From Antarctobacter aquimaris (GTDB taxonomy: Bacteria; Pseudomonadota; Alphaproteobacteria; Rhodobacterales; Rhodobacteraceae), in NCBI RefSeq assembly GCF_900184945.1, contig NZ_FXYF01000005.1, positions 62,001 through 126,000 of the forward strand: DNA of 64,000 nucleotides. The letters are read 5' to 3'. The position numbers and the translations under genes were made by a program. The notes under the pieces are model-generated. The model had not been told where the DNA came from. It was given only the letters and a program-made list of their open reading frames with translations, and did no database searches. Positions 8,393-18,755 of this stretch are shown here, piece by piece. How positions within the stretch are numbered: position 1 is the stretch's first letter; every line of letters begins with the position of its first letter.

Positions 8393-9325
8393 ATGCGGAT
8401 CATACGAGACTACCAGTACACGAGACCCGAGGACCGGGGCGCCAGCGCCGCGATCGGCAATTTTGACGGCGTCCACCTGGGCCACCGGGCGGTGATCGAC
8501 CTGGCGCGCAATTCGGCGCCACATGCGCCGCTGGGGGTGATGACATTCGAGCCGCACCCGCGCGAGTATTTTGCCCCCGAGGCCCCGCCGTTTCGCCTGA
8601 TGAGCGCCGAGGCGCGCGCCGCGCGGCTGGAAAAGCTGGGGGTCGAGCGGCTGTACCAGTTGAATTTCAACACCGCGCTGGCCTCGTTGACGCCGGAACA
8701 GTTTGCCGGGCGGGTGATCCGCGACGGGCTGGGCCTGGTCAACGTGGTGGTGGGCGCGGATTTCTGCTTTGGCAAGGGACGGGCGGGCGATGTCGAGGAT
8801 CTCAAACGGTTCGGGGCGGACATGGGATTCGGCGTGACGGTGGCCGAGCTGCTGGAGACCGGCGGCGTGCAGGTGTCGTCGACGGCGATCCGCGACGCGC
8901 TGAGCGACGGCCGCCCGCGCGACGCCAAGGCCCTGCTGGGCCACTGGCACCGGATCGAGGGCGAGGTCATCGGCGGCGAACAGCGCGGCCGCCAGCTGGG
9001 CTATCCGACGGCGAACATGTCCATCGACGGGCTGCACCCGCCGCGCTTTGGCGTCTACGCGGTGCTGGTCGACGTGCGCGACGGGCCGCACCGGGGCAGC
9101 TATCACGGCGCGGCCAGCATCGGCGTGCGGCCGATGTTCCACGGCGAGGTGCCCAACATCGAGACCTTTCTGTTCGATTTCACCGGCGATCTTTATGGCG
9201 CGACGCTGTCGGTCGGGCTGGTGGACTACCTGCGCCCGGAGCTGAAGTTCGACGGGCTCGACGCGCTGATCGCCCAGATGGACGCCGACTGCGCACAGGC
9301 GCGCGCGATCCTGGCCGCGTTATGA
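8393..9325 (+). CDS. ribF: Bifunctional riboflavin kinase / FAD synthetase
   Basis: Makes FMN and then FAD from riboflavin in the cytoplasm. 310 residues: an N-terminal nucleotidyltransferase with IGNFDGVHLGHRAVI (residues 19-34) and the SSTAIRDAL signature, then a C-terminal flavokinase with GYPTANM at about residue 203 and the LRPELKF tail. An ATG 36 bp upstream is in frame, but the conserved MRIIRDYQY start supports 8393. It is the first gene of a tight operon, since its stop overlaps the next ATG by 4 bp (ATGA). Confidence 0.97.
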   Translation: MRIIRDYQYTRPEDRGASAAIGNFDGVHLGHRAVIDLARNSAPHAPLGVMTFEPHPREYFAPEAPPFRLMSAEARAARLEKLGVERLYQLNFNTALASLTPEQFAGRVIRDGLGLVNVVVGADFCFGKGRAGDVEDLKRFGADMGFGVTVAELLETGGVQVSSTAIRDALSDGRPRDAKALLGHWHRIEGEVIGGEQRGRQLGYPTANMSIDGLHPPRFGVYAVLVDVRDGPHRGSYHGAASIGVRPMFHGEVPNIETFLFDFTGDLYGATLSVGLVDYLRPELKFDGLDALIAQMDADCAQARAILAAL

Positions 9326-9792
9326 GCGACCCGATCGACCGCAGCGGGCTGGCGCCGCGATTCTGGGAACGCAAGCGTCTTCAGGACATGAGTGAGCGCG
9401 AGTGGGAGGCGCTGTGCGACGGCTGCGGCAAGTGCTGCCTGAACAAGCTGGAGGACGAGGACACAGGCGAGGTGGCGCTGACCCGCGTGTCCTGCCGCCT
9501 GTTCGACGATTCGACCTGTCGCTGTGCGCAATACGAGATCCGGCACCAGTTCGTGCCGGAATGCATCGTGTTGCGGCCGTCGAACATCGCCAAGAACCTC
9601 TACTGGATGCCCGAAACCTGCGCCTACAAGCTGCTCTGGAACGGCGAGCCGCTGGCCGACTGGCATCCGCTGATCTCGGGCGACGCCGAGACGGTGCATG
9701 CGGCCGGCGTGTCGATGCGCGACGCGACGGTGCCCGAGTTCGAGATCGACGAAGACGACTGGGAAGACCACATCATCGAGGAACCGCGATGA
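9322..9792 (+). CDS. YcgN/UPF0260 cysteine-cluster protein
   Basis: 156-residue UPF0260 protein with the Cys cluster CDGCGKCCLNK (about residues 32-42) and further cysteines at CRLFDDSTCRCAQY and PETCAYKL, suggesting metal or Fe-S binding. The biochemical role is unknown. The C-terminus is very acidic. It overlaps ribF and ltaE by 4 bp on each side, so it sits inside a translationally coupled three-gene operon. Confidence 0.9.
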   Translation: MSDPIDRSGLAPRFWERKRLQDMSEREWEALCDGCGKCCLNKLEDEDTGEVALTRVSCRLFDDSTCRCAQYEIRHQFVPECIVLRPSNIAKNLYWMPETCAYKLLWNGEPLADWHPLISGDAETVHAAGVSMRDATVPEFEIDEDDWEDHIIEEPR

Positions 9793-10856
9793 ATTTTGCC
9801 TCCGACAATGCCGGGCCGGTGCCCGTTCAGGTGCTGGACGCGCTTGCCCGCGTGAACACCGGCTATGCCGCCAGCTATGGCGCCGATGGCGTGACGGCCG
9901 AGGTGGGCGACCGCCTGCGCGCCTTGTTCGAGGCGCCGGGCGCGGCGGTCTATCTGGTCGCCACCGGCACGGCGGCGAACGCGCTGTCGCTGGCCACGCT
10001 CTGTGCGCCGTTCCAGACGGTGTTCTGCTCGGAAAAGGCGCATATCCACGAGGACGAGTGCAACGCGCCCGAGTTCTACACCGGCGGCGCCAAGCTGACG
10101 CTGGTGCGCGGCGGCGACGTGATGACGCCTGCGGCGCTTCGGAGGGCGATCGAGGGCGAGGGCAACCGCGGCGTGCACGGGCCGCAGCGCGGGCCGGTGT
10201 CGATCACCAACGTGACCGAGGGCGGCAACGTCTATTCGGTCGAGGAGATGGGCGCGCTGTGCGGCGTGGCGCGGGAGTTCGGCCTGCCGGTGCACCTGGA
10301 CGGCGCGCGCTTTGCCAATGCCTGCGTGGCGCTGGGCTGTTCCCCGGCTCAGATGACCTGGAAGGCGGGCGTGGACATCGCCGTGTTCGGCGGCACCAAG
10401 AACGGGCTGATGGACGCCGAGGCGGTGCTGATCTTTGACCCGGACACCCCTGCCAGCAGCGGGTTCACCCGCGCGCAGGAGTTCGAGCTGCGGGTCAAGC
10501 GGGCGGGGCACCTCTATTCCAAGCACCGCTATGTCGCGGCGCAGATGCTGGCCTACCTGGAGGATGACCTGTGGCGCGACCTGGCCGCGCGCGCCAATGC
10601 CCGCTGCGCGGCGCTGGCGACGGGGCTGGAGGCGCTGGGGCTGGAGATCGTCAACAAGTCCCGCGCCAACATGCTGTTTTTCCGCGCGCCGCTGCGGGCG
10701 CATCAGGCGGCGCAGGCGGCGGGCGCGGTCTATCACCTGTGGGGCAACCCGCCCGCCGACCCCGAGGCGCTGGCCACGGCGCGGCTGGTGTGCAGCTGGT
10801 CGACGACCGAGGACGAGGTGGCGGACCTGCTGGCGGCGCTCAAGACCGCGCTCTGA
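9789..10856 (+). CDS. ltaE: Low-specificity L-threonine aldolase (beta-eliminating lyase family)
   Basis: PLP enzyme that cleaves threonine or allo-threonine to glycine and acetaldehyde. 355 residues with SDNAGPVP at the start, VATGTAANALSLA, HLDGARFANA, and the PLP lysine in VFGGTKNGLMDAEAV at about residue 204. Last gene of the ribF-ycgN-ltaE operon. Substrate specificity within the family cannot be read from the sequence. Confidence 0.9.
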   Translation: MNFASDNAGPVPVQVLDALARVNTGYAASYGADGVTAEVGDRLRALFEAPGAAVYLVATGTAANALSLATLCAPFQTVFCSEKAHIHEDECNAPEFYTGGAKLTLVRGGDVMTPAALRRAIEGEGNRGVHGPQRGPVSITNVTEGGNVYSVEEMGALCGVAREFGLPVHLDGARFANACVALGCSPAQMTWKAGVDIAVFGGTKNGLMDAEAVLIFDPDTPASSGFTRAQEFELRVKRAGHLYSKHRYVAAQMLAYLEDDLWRDLAARANARCAALATGLEALGLEIVNKSRANMLFFRAPLRAHQAAQAAGAVYHLWGNPPADPEALATARLVCSWSTTEDEVADLLAALKTAL

Positions 10857-10929
10857 CGGGCCGGAAGACGCGCCGGCTCAGCTCGTCTTGTGACCGGGGC
10901 AGACCGGGTCAGCACCCTGCCCCGCAAGG

Positions 10930-11256
10930 TCAGTTCATCTGGAAATGCAGCTCGTAGGCGCCATCCTGGAAGGCGCCGAACAGGTCGGGGATGTCGGGAT
11001 GGTCCACCGGTTCGCCCGAGTAGTCGGCGACCAGGTTCTGCTCGGACACGTAGGCCACGTAAAAGCTTTGGTCGTTCTCGGCCAGCAGGTGGTAGAAGGG
11101 CTGTTTCTTGGACGGGCGGCTGTCCTCGGGAATGGATTCGTACCATTCGTCGGTGTTCGAGAACTCGGGGTCCACGTCAAAGACCACGCCCCGGAAGGGG
11201 TGCTTGCGATGGCGGACGACCTGGCCCAGGTGATACTTGGCGCGCTTGTGCATCAT
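10930..11256 (-). CDS. hspQ: HspQ heat-shock protein / hemimethylated-DNA-binding family
   Basis: 108-residue HspQ (YccV-like) protein, with AKYHLGQVVRHRKHPFRG at the start and VDPEF, YESIPEDSRPSKKQPFYHLL and YVSEQNLVADYSGEPVDHP blocks. In enterobacteria HspQ modulates Lon substrate specificity. Start choice: the ATG at 11256 has an AGAGG site 7 nt upstream, whereas the upstream ATG at 11271 has AAGGGGGT almost touching it; 11256 also fits the family N-terminus. It is monocistronic and convergent with ltaE. Confidence 0.88.
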   Translation of the reverse strand: MMHKRAKYHLGQVVRHRKHPFRGVVFDVDPEFSNTDEWYESIPEDSRPSKKQPFYHLLAENDQSFYVAYVSEQNLVADYSGEPVDHPDIPDLFGAFQDGAYELHFQMN

Positions 11257-11460
11257 GACAGACCTCTTCATACCCCCTTGTTACCGCCATTCCAGGGGCA
11301 TTGTCCAACTTTCGCCACAAATTGCAGGGAAACAAACTGTGACACCCCCGCCAACAGTCCGCCTCACGGCGCCGCCCCGGTATCGGCACGGCCACGAGCC
11401 TGCGGCAGCAACGACTCGCCCTGCCAAGGAAATGTGATTCCATCGCCGGGCGCAATCAGC

Positions 11461-11485
11461 TAAAATGTCTTTCAATAAAAAGACA
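11461..11485 (+). promoter_or_regulatory. Possible -10 box and TGTCTTT inverted repeat upstream of the transglycosylase gene
   Basis: TAAAAT at 11461-11466 matches a -10 hexamer at five of six positions. It is joined to a perfect inverted repeat TGTCTTT-N6-AAAGACA (11466-11485) that ends 17 bp before the start codon. No -35 was found. It may be an operator or a 5' hairpin. Confidence 0.35.
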
Positions 11486-11502
11486 GACCGAGGCGAGTGA
11501 CA

Positions 11503-12096
11503 ATGAGCAGAGTCCTTCGCGCTTTGGTGATCGTTCTTCTGGCGGCCTCCTGCGGAGGCGGCGGCGGGTCTGGCGAATCACCGCGCAACCTGGACAACGC
11601 CTGTTCCATCCTGGAGCAGCGGCCGGGCTACTACCGCGCCTTCCGCGCGACCGAACGCCGCTGGGGCGTGCCCGTGCACGTGCAGATGGCCACGATCTAC
11701 CAGGAAAGCAAGTTCGACAGCGACGCGCGCACGCCGTTCCAGTACCGGCTGGGGGTGATCCCGGTGGGCCGGCAAAGCTCGGCCTTTGGCTACAGCCAGG
11801 CGTTGGACGGCACCTGGGACGAATACCTGGCCGAAAAGGGCCGCCGCAGCGCGCGGCGCGACAACATCAACGACGCCACGGATTTCATGGGCTGGTACAT
11901 GAAGAAATCCGAGCAGGAACTGGGCATCCCGATGTCGGACGCGCGCCGGCACTACCTGGCCTACCACGAAGGCCGGTCGGGCTATCGCCGGGGCAGCTAC
12001 AACGCCAAGTCCTGGCTGCTGCGCGTGTCGGCCGACGTCGGCACCCGTGCCGAGATCTACGAACGGCAACTGAGAACCTGCCGCGCCGCCCGCTAG
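11503..12096 (+). CDS. Lytic-transglycosylase-like lipoprotein
   Basis: 197-residue predicted lipoprotein. The signal MSRVLRALVIVLLAASC ends in a lipobox Cys, followed by a Gly-rich tether. The domain VPVHVQMATIYQESKFDSDA contains the SLT-type catalytic Glu (about residue 68), and SSAFGYSQALDGTWDEY matches the following motif. It should cleave glycan strands of peptidoglycan at the outer membrane. The GTG two codons upstream could also serve, but the ATG at 11503 has GAGGCGAG well placed. It faces lolA convergently and is probably a single-gene unit. Confidence 0.85.
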   Translation: MSRVLRALVIVLLAASCGGGGGSGESPRNLDNACSILEQRPGYYRAFRATERRWGVPVHVQMATIYQESKFDSDARTPFQYRLGVIPVGRQSSAFGYSQALDGTWDEYLAEKGRRSARRDNINDATDFMGWYMKKSEQELGIPMSDARRHYLAYHEGRSGYRRGSYNAKSWLLRVSADVGTRAEIYERQLRTCRAAR

Positions 12097-12112
12097 GGGC
12101 GGCGCCGCGCGA

Positions 12113-12706
12113 TCAGCGTTTCAGCCGGGCCAGTTCGGCGTCGATGGAAAAGACCTCGTTCGACAGGCTCTTTTCCTCGAGCCCGCCCAGGATCACCGTG
12201 GTCTGCGTGCCGTTGCCGTCGGTGATGATCCACTGCCGCAGCTCTACCGGGTCGCCGGTGAATTTCAGCAGGATGGTGCCGTATTCCGGGTGATCGGGGT
12301 CCTGCGCGGTCACCGTGGTGGCGGTGCCGTCGTAGCCATGCCCCACCACCATGCCGGCGCGGCCCAGATCGACCCGCCGCGCCAGGATGATCGACAGCGG
12401 CGTCTGGCTGAGCGGATAGGTGTCGGGCTGCGCGTTCAGCTTGCGGTCGAGGATGTAGACCGCGCCGGCGGTGGCCATGACCAGCGCGCGCTCGGGCGGG
12501 TCGTAATCGAACCGCACCTTGCCGGGCCGCTTGATGGCGATGGTCCCGGTCGACAGCGTGCCGTCGGCGTTGATCTGGGTAAAGCCGCTGGTGGCGGAGG
12601 TGATGGAATTGAGGTAGCGCGACAGTTCGTTCAGCGAAAGCTGCTGCGCGAAGGCCGGTGCGGCAAAGGTCAGTAGTGCCAGGGCGGCGAGAGTGCTGCG
12701 GATCAT
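12113..12706 (-). CDS. lolA: Outer-membrane lipoprotein carrier protein LolA
   Basis: Periplasmic chaperone that takes lipoproteins from LolCDE to the outer membrane. 197 residues: signal peptide ending APAFA before QQLSLNELSRYL, then the LolA fold (SGFTQINADGTLSTGTIAIKR in part, RFDYDPPERALVMATAG, LDRKLNAQ, PLSIILAR). It lies downstream of ftsK on the same strand with a 213-bp gap, an arrangement I recall as common in this family. Confidence 0.95.
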   Translation of the reverse strand: MIRSTLAALALLTFAAPAFAQQLSLNELSRYLNSITSATSGFTQINADGTLSTGTIAIKRPGKVRFDYDPPERALVMATAGAVYILDRKLNAQPDTYPLSQTPLSIILARRVDLGRAGMVVGHGYDGTATTVTAQDPDHPEYGTILLKFTGDPVELRQWIITDGNGTQTTVILGGLEEKSLSNEVFSIDAELARLKR

Positions 12707-12789
12707 CTGTGGTCCTTCCTGCTCGGATGGCCGCCTTTTCGCATGAACGCCACGGCTATGCGATAGCGGGCCCGCTGACAGGAGATATC

Positions 12790-12807
12790 GGGGCGGAAAC
12801 CCGCCCC
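12790..12807. terminator. GGGGCGG hairpin between ftsK and lolA (terminator-like)
   Basis: Perfect 7-bp stem GGGGCGG/CCGCCCC with an AAAC loop in the 213-bp ftsK-lolA gap. There is no T-run on either strand, so it may be an attenuator or processing hairpin rather than a terminator. Nothing else is evident in this gap. Confidence 0.3.
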
Positions 12808-12919
12808 TTCAAGCACCGCTCCGGCGTCTTCCGGCCCGCGATGTCCCGGGGAGCGCGCGGGATGCGGGGCTGGCCCCGAACCTGCGACGCCCCCTCACCC
12901 CGGCGTCCAGACAGGCGCG

Positions 12920-15900
12920 TCAGGCCTGTTCGGGCACCAGGATCTCGCGCTTGCCGACGTGGTTGGCGGCGGAGACCACGTTCTCGTCCTCCATCTGTTC
13001 GACCAGGCGCGCGGCCTTGTTGTAGCCGATGCCCAGCTTGCGCTGGATGTAGGAGGTCGAGCACTTGCGGTCCTTGATGACGATCTGCACCGCCTGGTCG
13101 TAGAGCGCGTCCTCGCCGCCGGTGTTGCCGCCGGTGTTCAGGCCCAGCACCGCGTCGATGTCCTCGGCCTTTTCGTCGTCCGGGCCCTGCACCACGCCGC
13201 CGACATAGTCCGGCGGGCCGAAGGCCTTGAGATGGTTGACGATTTCCTCGACTTCCTCGTCGCTGACAAAGGGGCCGTGGCAGCGGGTGATCTTGGCCCC
13301 GCCGGCCATGTAGAGCATGTCGCCCATGCCCAGGAGCTGTTCGGCGCCCATTTCGCCCAGGATGGTGCGGCTGTCGATCTTGGACGTGACCTGAAAGCTG
13401 ATCCGGGTCGGGAAGTTGGCCTTGATCGTGCCGGTGATGACATCGACCGAGGGGCGCTGGGTGGCCATGATGAGGTGGATGCCGGAGGCCCGCGCCATCT
13501 GCGCCAGGCGCTGGATGCAGGCCTCGATCTCCTTGCCGGCGACCATCATCAGGTCGGCCATCTCGTCGACGATGACGACGATGTAGGGCATCTTGCGGGG
13601 TTCGAATTCCTCGGTCTCGAACACCGGCTCGCCGGTGTCGTCGTCGAATCCGGTCTGCACGGTGCGGCTGAACATCTCGCCCTTGGACAGCGCGTCGGCC
13701 ACCCGGCTGTTGAAGCCGTCGATGTTGCGCACGCCCATCTTGGACATCTTGCGATAACGGTCCTCCATCTCGCCCACGACCCATTTCAGGGCGACGACGG
13801 CCTTTTTCGGATCGGTGACGACGGGGGACAGCAGGTGCGGGATGCCGTCGTAGACGCTGAGTTCCAGCATCTTGGGGTCGATCATCACCAGCCGCAGGTC
13901 CTCGGGCGTCAGCTTGTAGAGCAGCGACAGGATCATGGTGTTGATCGCCACCGACTTGCCCGAGCCGGTGGTGCCGGCGATCAGCAGGTGGGGCATCTTG
14001 GCCAGGTTGGCGACCATCGGGTCGCCGCCGATGTTCTTGCCCAGCGCCAGCGGCAGCTTGTGCTTGCCGTCGCCGTATTCGCGGCTGGACAGGATCTCGC
14101 GGAAGCAGACCATCTCGCGGTTGTCGTTGGGCAGTTCGATGCCGATCACGCTGCGCCCCGGCACGGTCGAGACGCGGGCCGAGAGCGCCGACATGCTGCG
14201 CGCGATGTCGTCGGCCAGGCCGATCACCCGGCTGGCCTTGAGGCCCGGCGCCGGCTCCAGCTCGTACATGGTGACGACGGGACCGGGGCGGACGCTGACG
14301 ATCTCGCCCTTGACGCCGTAGTCGTCCAGCACCGTCTCCAGCATCCGGGCGTTTTCCTCCAGCGCCTCGTCGCTGAGGACGTGACGCTCGATCTTGTCGG
14401 GCGACATCAGCAGCGACAGCGGCGGCAGTTCGTAATCCGGCGAGTCGTCGTCGAAGCGCAGGCTGGGCTGGGCCTCGGCCTGGGCGCGTCGTGACGGCAG
14501 GATCGGCTTGCGCGCCGGTTGCTGCACGACCTTCTTCGGCTCTGGCGCGGACACGCGCTGGAGGCGCGGCGGGGTGTGGTCGTCGGTCAGGATGTCGGCG
14601 TCGTCGTCGTCGCGGTCGTCGTCGCCGTAGTCATCGCCGTAGTCATCGCCGTAGTCGTCGAAATCGCTGAGGTCGGAATACAGCTCTTCGTCGACCTCCG
14701 CCTCGGGCAGAGCGGTGGGCGCGCGCAGGGGCGCGGGGGGGACGCGCGGGGCGGGTGCGGGGGCCAGCGCGGCGGCGGGGGCCGGGTCCGGCATCCGAGG
14801 CGCGGCCGGGATCGCCGCCCGGGGGGCGGCGGGCCGGGCGGTCAGCGGCGGTTCGGCTGGCAGCTTGCGCGCGGCGGCGGTCAGCGGCGGTTCGGGCGGC
14901 AGGTCCGAGGCGCGGATCGCCGGCCGGAACAGCAGCGGCTGCGGACCGTAGCCACGGCCCTTGGTCAGCGGCTTGGAGGGGTCGACGGGCGGGGTGACGG
15001 GGTCCGGCGTGCTGGGCAGGCGCGATTTGACCGCCTTGGCGATCTTGGCGGCAATGCGCTCTTCGCCGGGGACCTCGACATCGTGGTCGATCAGCTGCTC
15101 GACCAGTTCGGGCTGCGGCATGCGCTCGGGGTCGGCGCGGCGGAACACGCCCGGCACCCGCGCCAGCAGGCCGGGTTTTTCCGCCTGAAGGGCGCGCGGG
15201 ACCTCGATCAACTCATCGTCCTCGTCGTCGTCCCAGCCGCGTTCCGGCGAAGGCGGAAGCCGGGTATCGGCGCGCAGCACGCGCGCGGGGGCGGCGGGTT
15301 TCAGCGGGGCGGCCGGGGTGGCCGAGACCGACAGCGCGGCGGCGGCCTCGGCTGCGGCGGCACGGGCGGCGCGGCGTTCGCTTTGCAACGCCTGCACGCG
15401 TTGCGCGGCGCCGACAGCGCCGGTCGCGCCGCGACCCAGCGCCCGCACCAGCGTGGCGTAGACCACGATCAGCCCGACGATCAGGAACCGCGCGATGGCC
15501 CGGATCTCGACCCGGGTAAAGCCCAGCACGAAGGCGCCCAGGACCAGGATGCCGCCGCCCAGGCCGATCTGCACGATCTTGACTCCGGTGCCGGGCGAGA
15601 ACGGCAGCAGGGTCAGGAACGACCCCATCATCATGTCGCCGAACAGCCCGCCGAGGCCAAAGTCATGCATCCAGCCGGGGGTGACGTGCAGGCCCGAGGC
15701 ATAGACCGACGACAGCGCCACCCAGATCGGCGAGAAGATCAGGCAGGTGAAGGCGCGCCCGTTGCCCTGGTGGGCGGCCAGCCGCACGCCCCAGACCGTC
15801 AGCACCGCCGCCAGCGCCCAGGCGCCCATGCCGATGATCATGAACAGCGGCGCGGCGACATAGGCGCCCAGCCGGCCCATCCAGTTCTGCACCGGCGCAT

Positions 15901-16075
15901 CGGTGGCCGACAGCCAGGACGGGTCATCCGGGGTATAGGAGGCAATCATCGCGGCCACGGCCAGGCCCAGCGCCATCAGCGCCAGCCCGATCAACTCACG
16001 GCCGCGCTTTTCCAGCGTCGCGGCGGTGTTCGTGTCGAACAGGGGATCGCGGCCCCGTGCCTGAAATGATGCCAT
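12920..16075 (-). CDS. ftsK: DNA translocase FtsK
   Basis: Hexameric septal DNA pump that segregates chromosome ends and activates XerCD. 1051 residues: an N-terminal membrane domain of about four helices, a long Pro/Ala-rich linker with an extremely acidic run ([14 protein letters not shown]), the motor with Walker [16 protein letters not shown] at about residue 700 and Walker [12 protein letters not shown], and the C-terminal gamma winged helix ([20 protein letters not shown]). The ATG at 16075 with GAGGCGAAG upstream is preferred over an in-frame ATG 30 bp earlier. It begins 22 bp after the aminotransferase stop, so the two are probably co-transcribed. Confidence 0.97.
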   Translation of the reverse strand: MASFQARGRDPLFDTNTAATLEKRGRELIGLALMALGLAVAAMIASYTPDDPSWLSATDAPVQNWMGRLGAYVAAPLFMIIGMGAWALAAVLTVWGVRLAAHQGNGRAFTCLIFSPIWVALSSVYASGLHVTPGWMHDFGLGGLFGDMMMGSFLTLLPFSPGTGVKIVQIGLGGGILVLGAFVLGFTRVEIRAIARFLIVGLIVVYATLVRALGRGATGAVGAAQRVQALQSERRAARAAAAEAAAALSVSATPAAPLKPAAPARVLRADTRLPPSPERGWDDDEDDELIEVPRALQAEKPGLLARVPGVFRRADPERMPQPELVEQLIDHDVEVPGEERIAAKIAKAVKSRLPSTPDPVTPPVDPSKPLTKGRGYGPQPLLFRPAIRASDLPPEPPLTAAARKLPAEPPLTARPAAPRAAIPAAPRMPDPAPAAALAPAPAPRVPPAPLRAPTALPEAEVDEELYSDLSDFDDYGDDYGDDYGDDDRDDDDADILTDDHTPPRLQRVSAPEPKKVVQQPARKPILPSRRAQAEAQPSLRFDDDSPDYELPPLSLLMSPDKIERHVLSDEALEENARMLETVLDDYGVKGEIVSVRPGPVVTMYELEPAPGLKASRVIGLADDIARSMSALSARVSTVPGRSVIGIELPNDNREMVCFREILSSREYGDGKHKLPLALGKNIGGDPMVANLAKMPHLLIAGTTGSGKSVAINTMILSLLYKLTPEDLRLVMIDPKMLELSVYDGIPHLLSPVVTDPKKAVVALKWVVGEMEDRYRKMSKMGVRNIDGFNSRVADALSKGEMFSRTVQTGFDDDTGEPVFETEEFEPRKMPYIVVIVDEMADLMMVAGKEIEACIQRLAQMARASGIHLIMATQRPSVDVITGTIKANFPTRISFQVTSKIDSRTILGEMGAEQLLGMGDMLYMAGGAKITRCHGPFVSDEEVEEIVNHLKAFGPPDYVGGVVQGPDDEKAEDIDAVLGLNTGGNTGGEDALYDQAVQIVIKDRKCSTSYIQRKLGIGYNKAARLVEQMEDENVVSAANHVGKREILVPEQA

Positions 16076-16097
16076 CTTCGCCTCGCTACTTTTCTTG

Positions 16098-17276
16098 TTA
16101 TGCAAACAGGCAGTCCCGGATCCGGGTCAGCCCGTCCTTCGTCTCGTCCCGCGGGGCCACCAGGGCCACGCGGATATAGGCCTTGCCGGGGTTTTGCCCG
16201 GCGGTCTCGTGCGACAGGTATTCGCCCGGCAGGACGCGCACGCCCGTCGCCTGCCACAGTTTCAGCGCCGCCGCCTCGCCGTCCGGAACCGGCAGCCAGA
16301 GGAACATGCCCGCCTGCGGCGACATGTAGCCCGGCACATGGCCCAGGATGTCGTCCGCCAGGGCGTATTTCTCGGCCCAGAGCCGGCGGCTGGCGGTGAC
16401 GTGCTGCTCTTCGGTCCACAGCGCCTCGGAGGCGTGTTGCAGCGGCAGCGGCACCGGCGCGCCCGAGTAGGCGCGCAGCTGCTTCATCCGGGCGATGCTC
16501 TGCGGCCCGCCGGCGACAAAGCCCGAGCGCAGGCCCGGCAGGTTCGACCGTTTCGACAGCGAATGAAAGCTGAGCACGCGCTCCGGGTCCGCGCCCATCT
16601 GCGCCGCCACCTCCAGCGCGCCCACCGGCGGATCATGCCGGTAAAGCTCGGCATAGCACTCATCCGCCAGGATCTGGAAATCATGTTTCTCGGCCAGCGC
16701 GATCAGGTCGCGCCAGTAAGCGGCATCGGCCATGCTGCCCTGCGGGTTGGCCGGGGAACAGAGGTAGCACAACGCGGCGCGGTCCAGCACCTCCGCCGGC
16801 AGGGCGGCGTAGTCCGGCAGGTGGCCGGTGGCGGCGGTGGCGGGGACGAAGACCGGCTCTGCCGCGGCCGAAATCGCCGCGATCATGTAGACCTGATAGA
16901 ACGGGTTGGGCATCAGCACGGTCGGGCGCTGGCCCTGCTTTTGTTCCGGGCACAGCGCCATGCCGGCGTTGTACAGCCCTTCGCGCGTTCCGTTCAGCGA
17001 CAGCACCTGGGTTTCGGGGTCCATCGTCACGCCGTAGCGGCGGGTCAGCCAGCCGGTGATGGCGGCGCGCAGGCCCGGCGTGCCCTCGTTCGGCGGATAA
17101 CGCCCGAAGTCGGCGGCATGCTCGGCGATGATGCCGGAAATCCACTCAGGGAAAGGGTGTTTCGGCTCGCCTATGGTCATGTGCAGGACCGGCCCGCCGG
17201 GTTCATGCGAATCCAGAAGGGCCCGCAGACGCGGGAACGCATAGGCCGGAAGGTTCGAAAACCGTTCGGGGAACAT
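16098..17276 (-). CDS. Class I/II aminotransferase (succinyldiaminopimelate-aminotransferase-like)
   Basis: PLP fold-type I enzyme of 392 residues, [21 protein letters not shown] onward in the family pattern. Motifs include [36 protein letters not shown] and the PLP lysine in [18 protein letters not shown]. It resembles DapC, which makes N-succinyl-diaminopimelate for lysine and peptidoglycan, but the exact substrate is uncertain. An in-frame ATG at 17309 gives 11 extra residues (MIPHRLRQNWQ) without family resemblance, so 17276 is preferred although neither has a strong ribosome site. First gene of the ftsK unit. Confidence 0.88.
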   Translation of the reverse strand: MFPERFSNLPAYAFPRLRALLDSHEPGGPVLHMTIGEPKHPFPEWISGIIAEHAADFGRYPPNEGTPGLRAAITGWLTRRYGVTMDPETQVLSLNGTREGLYNAGMALCPEQKQGQRPTVLMPNPFYQVYMIAAISAAAEPVFVPATAATGHLPDYAALPAEVLDRAALCYLCSPANPQGSMADAAYWRDLIALAEKHDFQILADECYAELYRHDPPVGALEVAAQMGADPERVLSFHSLSKRSNLPGLRSGFVAGGPQSIARMKQLRAYSGAPVPLPLQHASEALWTEEQHVTASRRLWAEKYALADDILGHVPGYMSPQAGMFLWLPVPDGEAAALKLWQATGVRVLPGEYLSHETAGQNPGKAYIRVALVAPRDETKDGLTRIRDCLFA

Positions 17277-17426
17277 CTGCCAGTTTTGCCTCAAGCGATG
17301 CGGGATCATTGGTGCCCCGCGTTTTGCCGCAGGATACGGAAAAACAGGGGCTTCTGTCCATCACAGACGTCCCTGCGGGCGGCGTTGTGGCGCGAAAGAC
17401 GCACCTTTCCGAATTGTTAACCGCCG

Positions 17427-18755
17427 TCAGGCCAGCGCGGCCTCGGCTCCGGCGGCGAGTCGCAGCAGCCGGTGTTCCGCCATCGGCGGCGCCATCAGCG
17501 AGATGCCGCAGGACGGCACGCCGGTGGGCAGCGTCACGATGGCACCGCCCAGCAGGTTGCCGATGCGGGTGTTGCGCAGGGTGCGCAGGTTGGCCGACAC
17601 GTAGGTTTCGCCCAGCTGCATCAGCGTGTCGACCTTTTCCGGCAGGTTGGGCGCGGTCGGGCAGAGCACGGCGTCATAGCCCGCCGTCACCTCGGCCCAG
17701 GCCGCGCGCATGCGGTGGACGCCCTGCCAGGCGGCGATGAAATCGGCCGCCGAATGCGCCGCGCCGGCCTCGAAGCGTTCCCGGATCGGGGTGAACATCA
17801 CGTCCGGCTGCGCGGTGATCTGATCGCGCCAGGTGGCCCAGGCCTCGGCGGTGTAGAGCATGGCGGACTGCGTGTGCGGCGTGACAATGTCAGGGAAATC
17901 AAGCGGTTCGATGATGGCCCCGGCGGCGCGCAGCTTGTCCAGGGCGTCGGCGTAGGCGCGGGCGGGGGCCGCGTCGAGGTCGTCCATCACCACGGTCTGG
18001 AGCGCGGCAAAGCGGCGGCCTTGCAGGCTCGCGCCGGTCAGGTCGGGCGCGGGGGCGCCTTCGAGCGCGGAGAGCATCAGGGCCGCGTCCTCGACCGTGC
18101 GGCAGAGCGGGCCGACGGTGTCGAACCGGGCGATCAGCGGCACGACGCCGTTCAGGCTGAGGCGGCCGCAGGTGGTTTTCAGCCCCACCAAGTCGTTCCA
18201 GCAGGCCGGCAGGCGCACCGAACCGCCGGTGTCCGAGCCGACGCCAGCGGGCGCGAGGCGAAACGCGACCGAGGCCGCCGCCCCGGAGGACGAGCCGCCC
18301 GCCACGGCATCGTGGTCATTGACGCAAGGCGAGGTGGCGGTGACCGGGTTCAGGCCGAGGCCGGAAAAGGCGAGTTCGGACATATGCGTCTTGCCCAGGC
18401 AGACGAGGCCGGTCTGCGTGGCGTTGCGCAGCACCTCGGCGTCACGGTCGGGCACGCGGCCCTTGAGCAGGGCCGAGCCGGCCTCCGTCGGCGTGCCGGC
18501 GGTGTCGTAGAGGTCCTTCCAGCTGATCGGCACGCCGTCCAGCGGATGGCGGCGCAGGCCCAGTTCGGCGCGGCGCTTGGCGGCCTCGGCCTCGGCCAGG
18601 GCGCGGTCGGGGGTAAGCCGGGCATAGATCCGGTCGGACAGGGGGTGCGCGTTGATCTTGTTGAGGAAATTCTCGGCCAGGGTGACCGGATCGGTCTCGC
18701 CGGCGGCGATGGCGCGGCCCAGCTCTGCGGCGGTCTTGTCGGTCCAGTCGGTCAT
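17427..18755 (-). CDS. Amidase (amidase-signature family)
   Basis: 442-residue amidase-signature hydrolase. The Ser-cisSer-Lys triad is visible as VPISWKDLYDTAG (Lys at about 78), AGGSSSGAAASVA and GSDTGGSVRLPA. It hydrolyses an amide or acts as an amidotransferase-like subunit; the gatCB partners are absent, so a free-standing amidase is likely. The start at 18755 follows an AGGGGAGC ribosome site; the longer frame reaching 18875 overlaps the divergent hydroxylase and is not credible. It is divergent from the UbiH-like gene with an 82-bp gap. Confidence 0.9.
   Translation of the reverse strand: MTDWTDKTAAELGRAIAAGETDPVTLAENFLNKINAHPLSDRIYARLTPDRALAEAEAAKRRAELGLRRHPLDGVPISWKDLYDTAGTPTEAGSALLKGRVPDRDAEVLRNATQTGLVCLGKTHMSELAFSGLGLNPVTATSPCVNDHDAVAGGSSSGAAASVAFRLAPAGVGSDTGGSVRLPACWNDLVGLKTTCGRLSLNGVVPLIARFDTVGPLCRTVEDAALMLSALEGAPAPDLTGASLQGRRFAALQTVVMDDLDAAPARAYADALDKLRAAGAIIEPLDFPDIVTPHTQSAMLYTAEAWATWRDQITAQPDVMFTPIRERFEAGAAHSAADFIAAWQGVHRMRAAWAEVTAGYDAVLCPTAPNLPEKVDTLMQLGETYVSANLRTLRNTRIGNLLGGAIVTLPTGVPSCGISLMAPPMAEHRLLRLAAGAEAALA

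Noticed and set aside
14519-16069. Long open frame opposite ftsK (516 codons)
   Set aside because: Composition is an Arg/Gly/His-rich mirror of a high-GC gene; no domain-like stretches, and ftsK on the other strand is certain.
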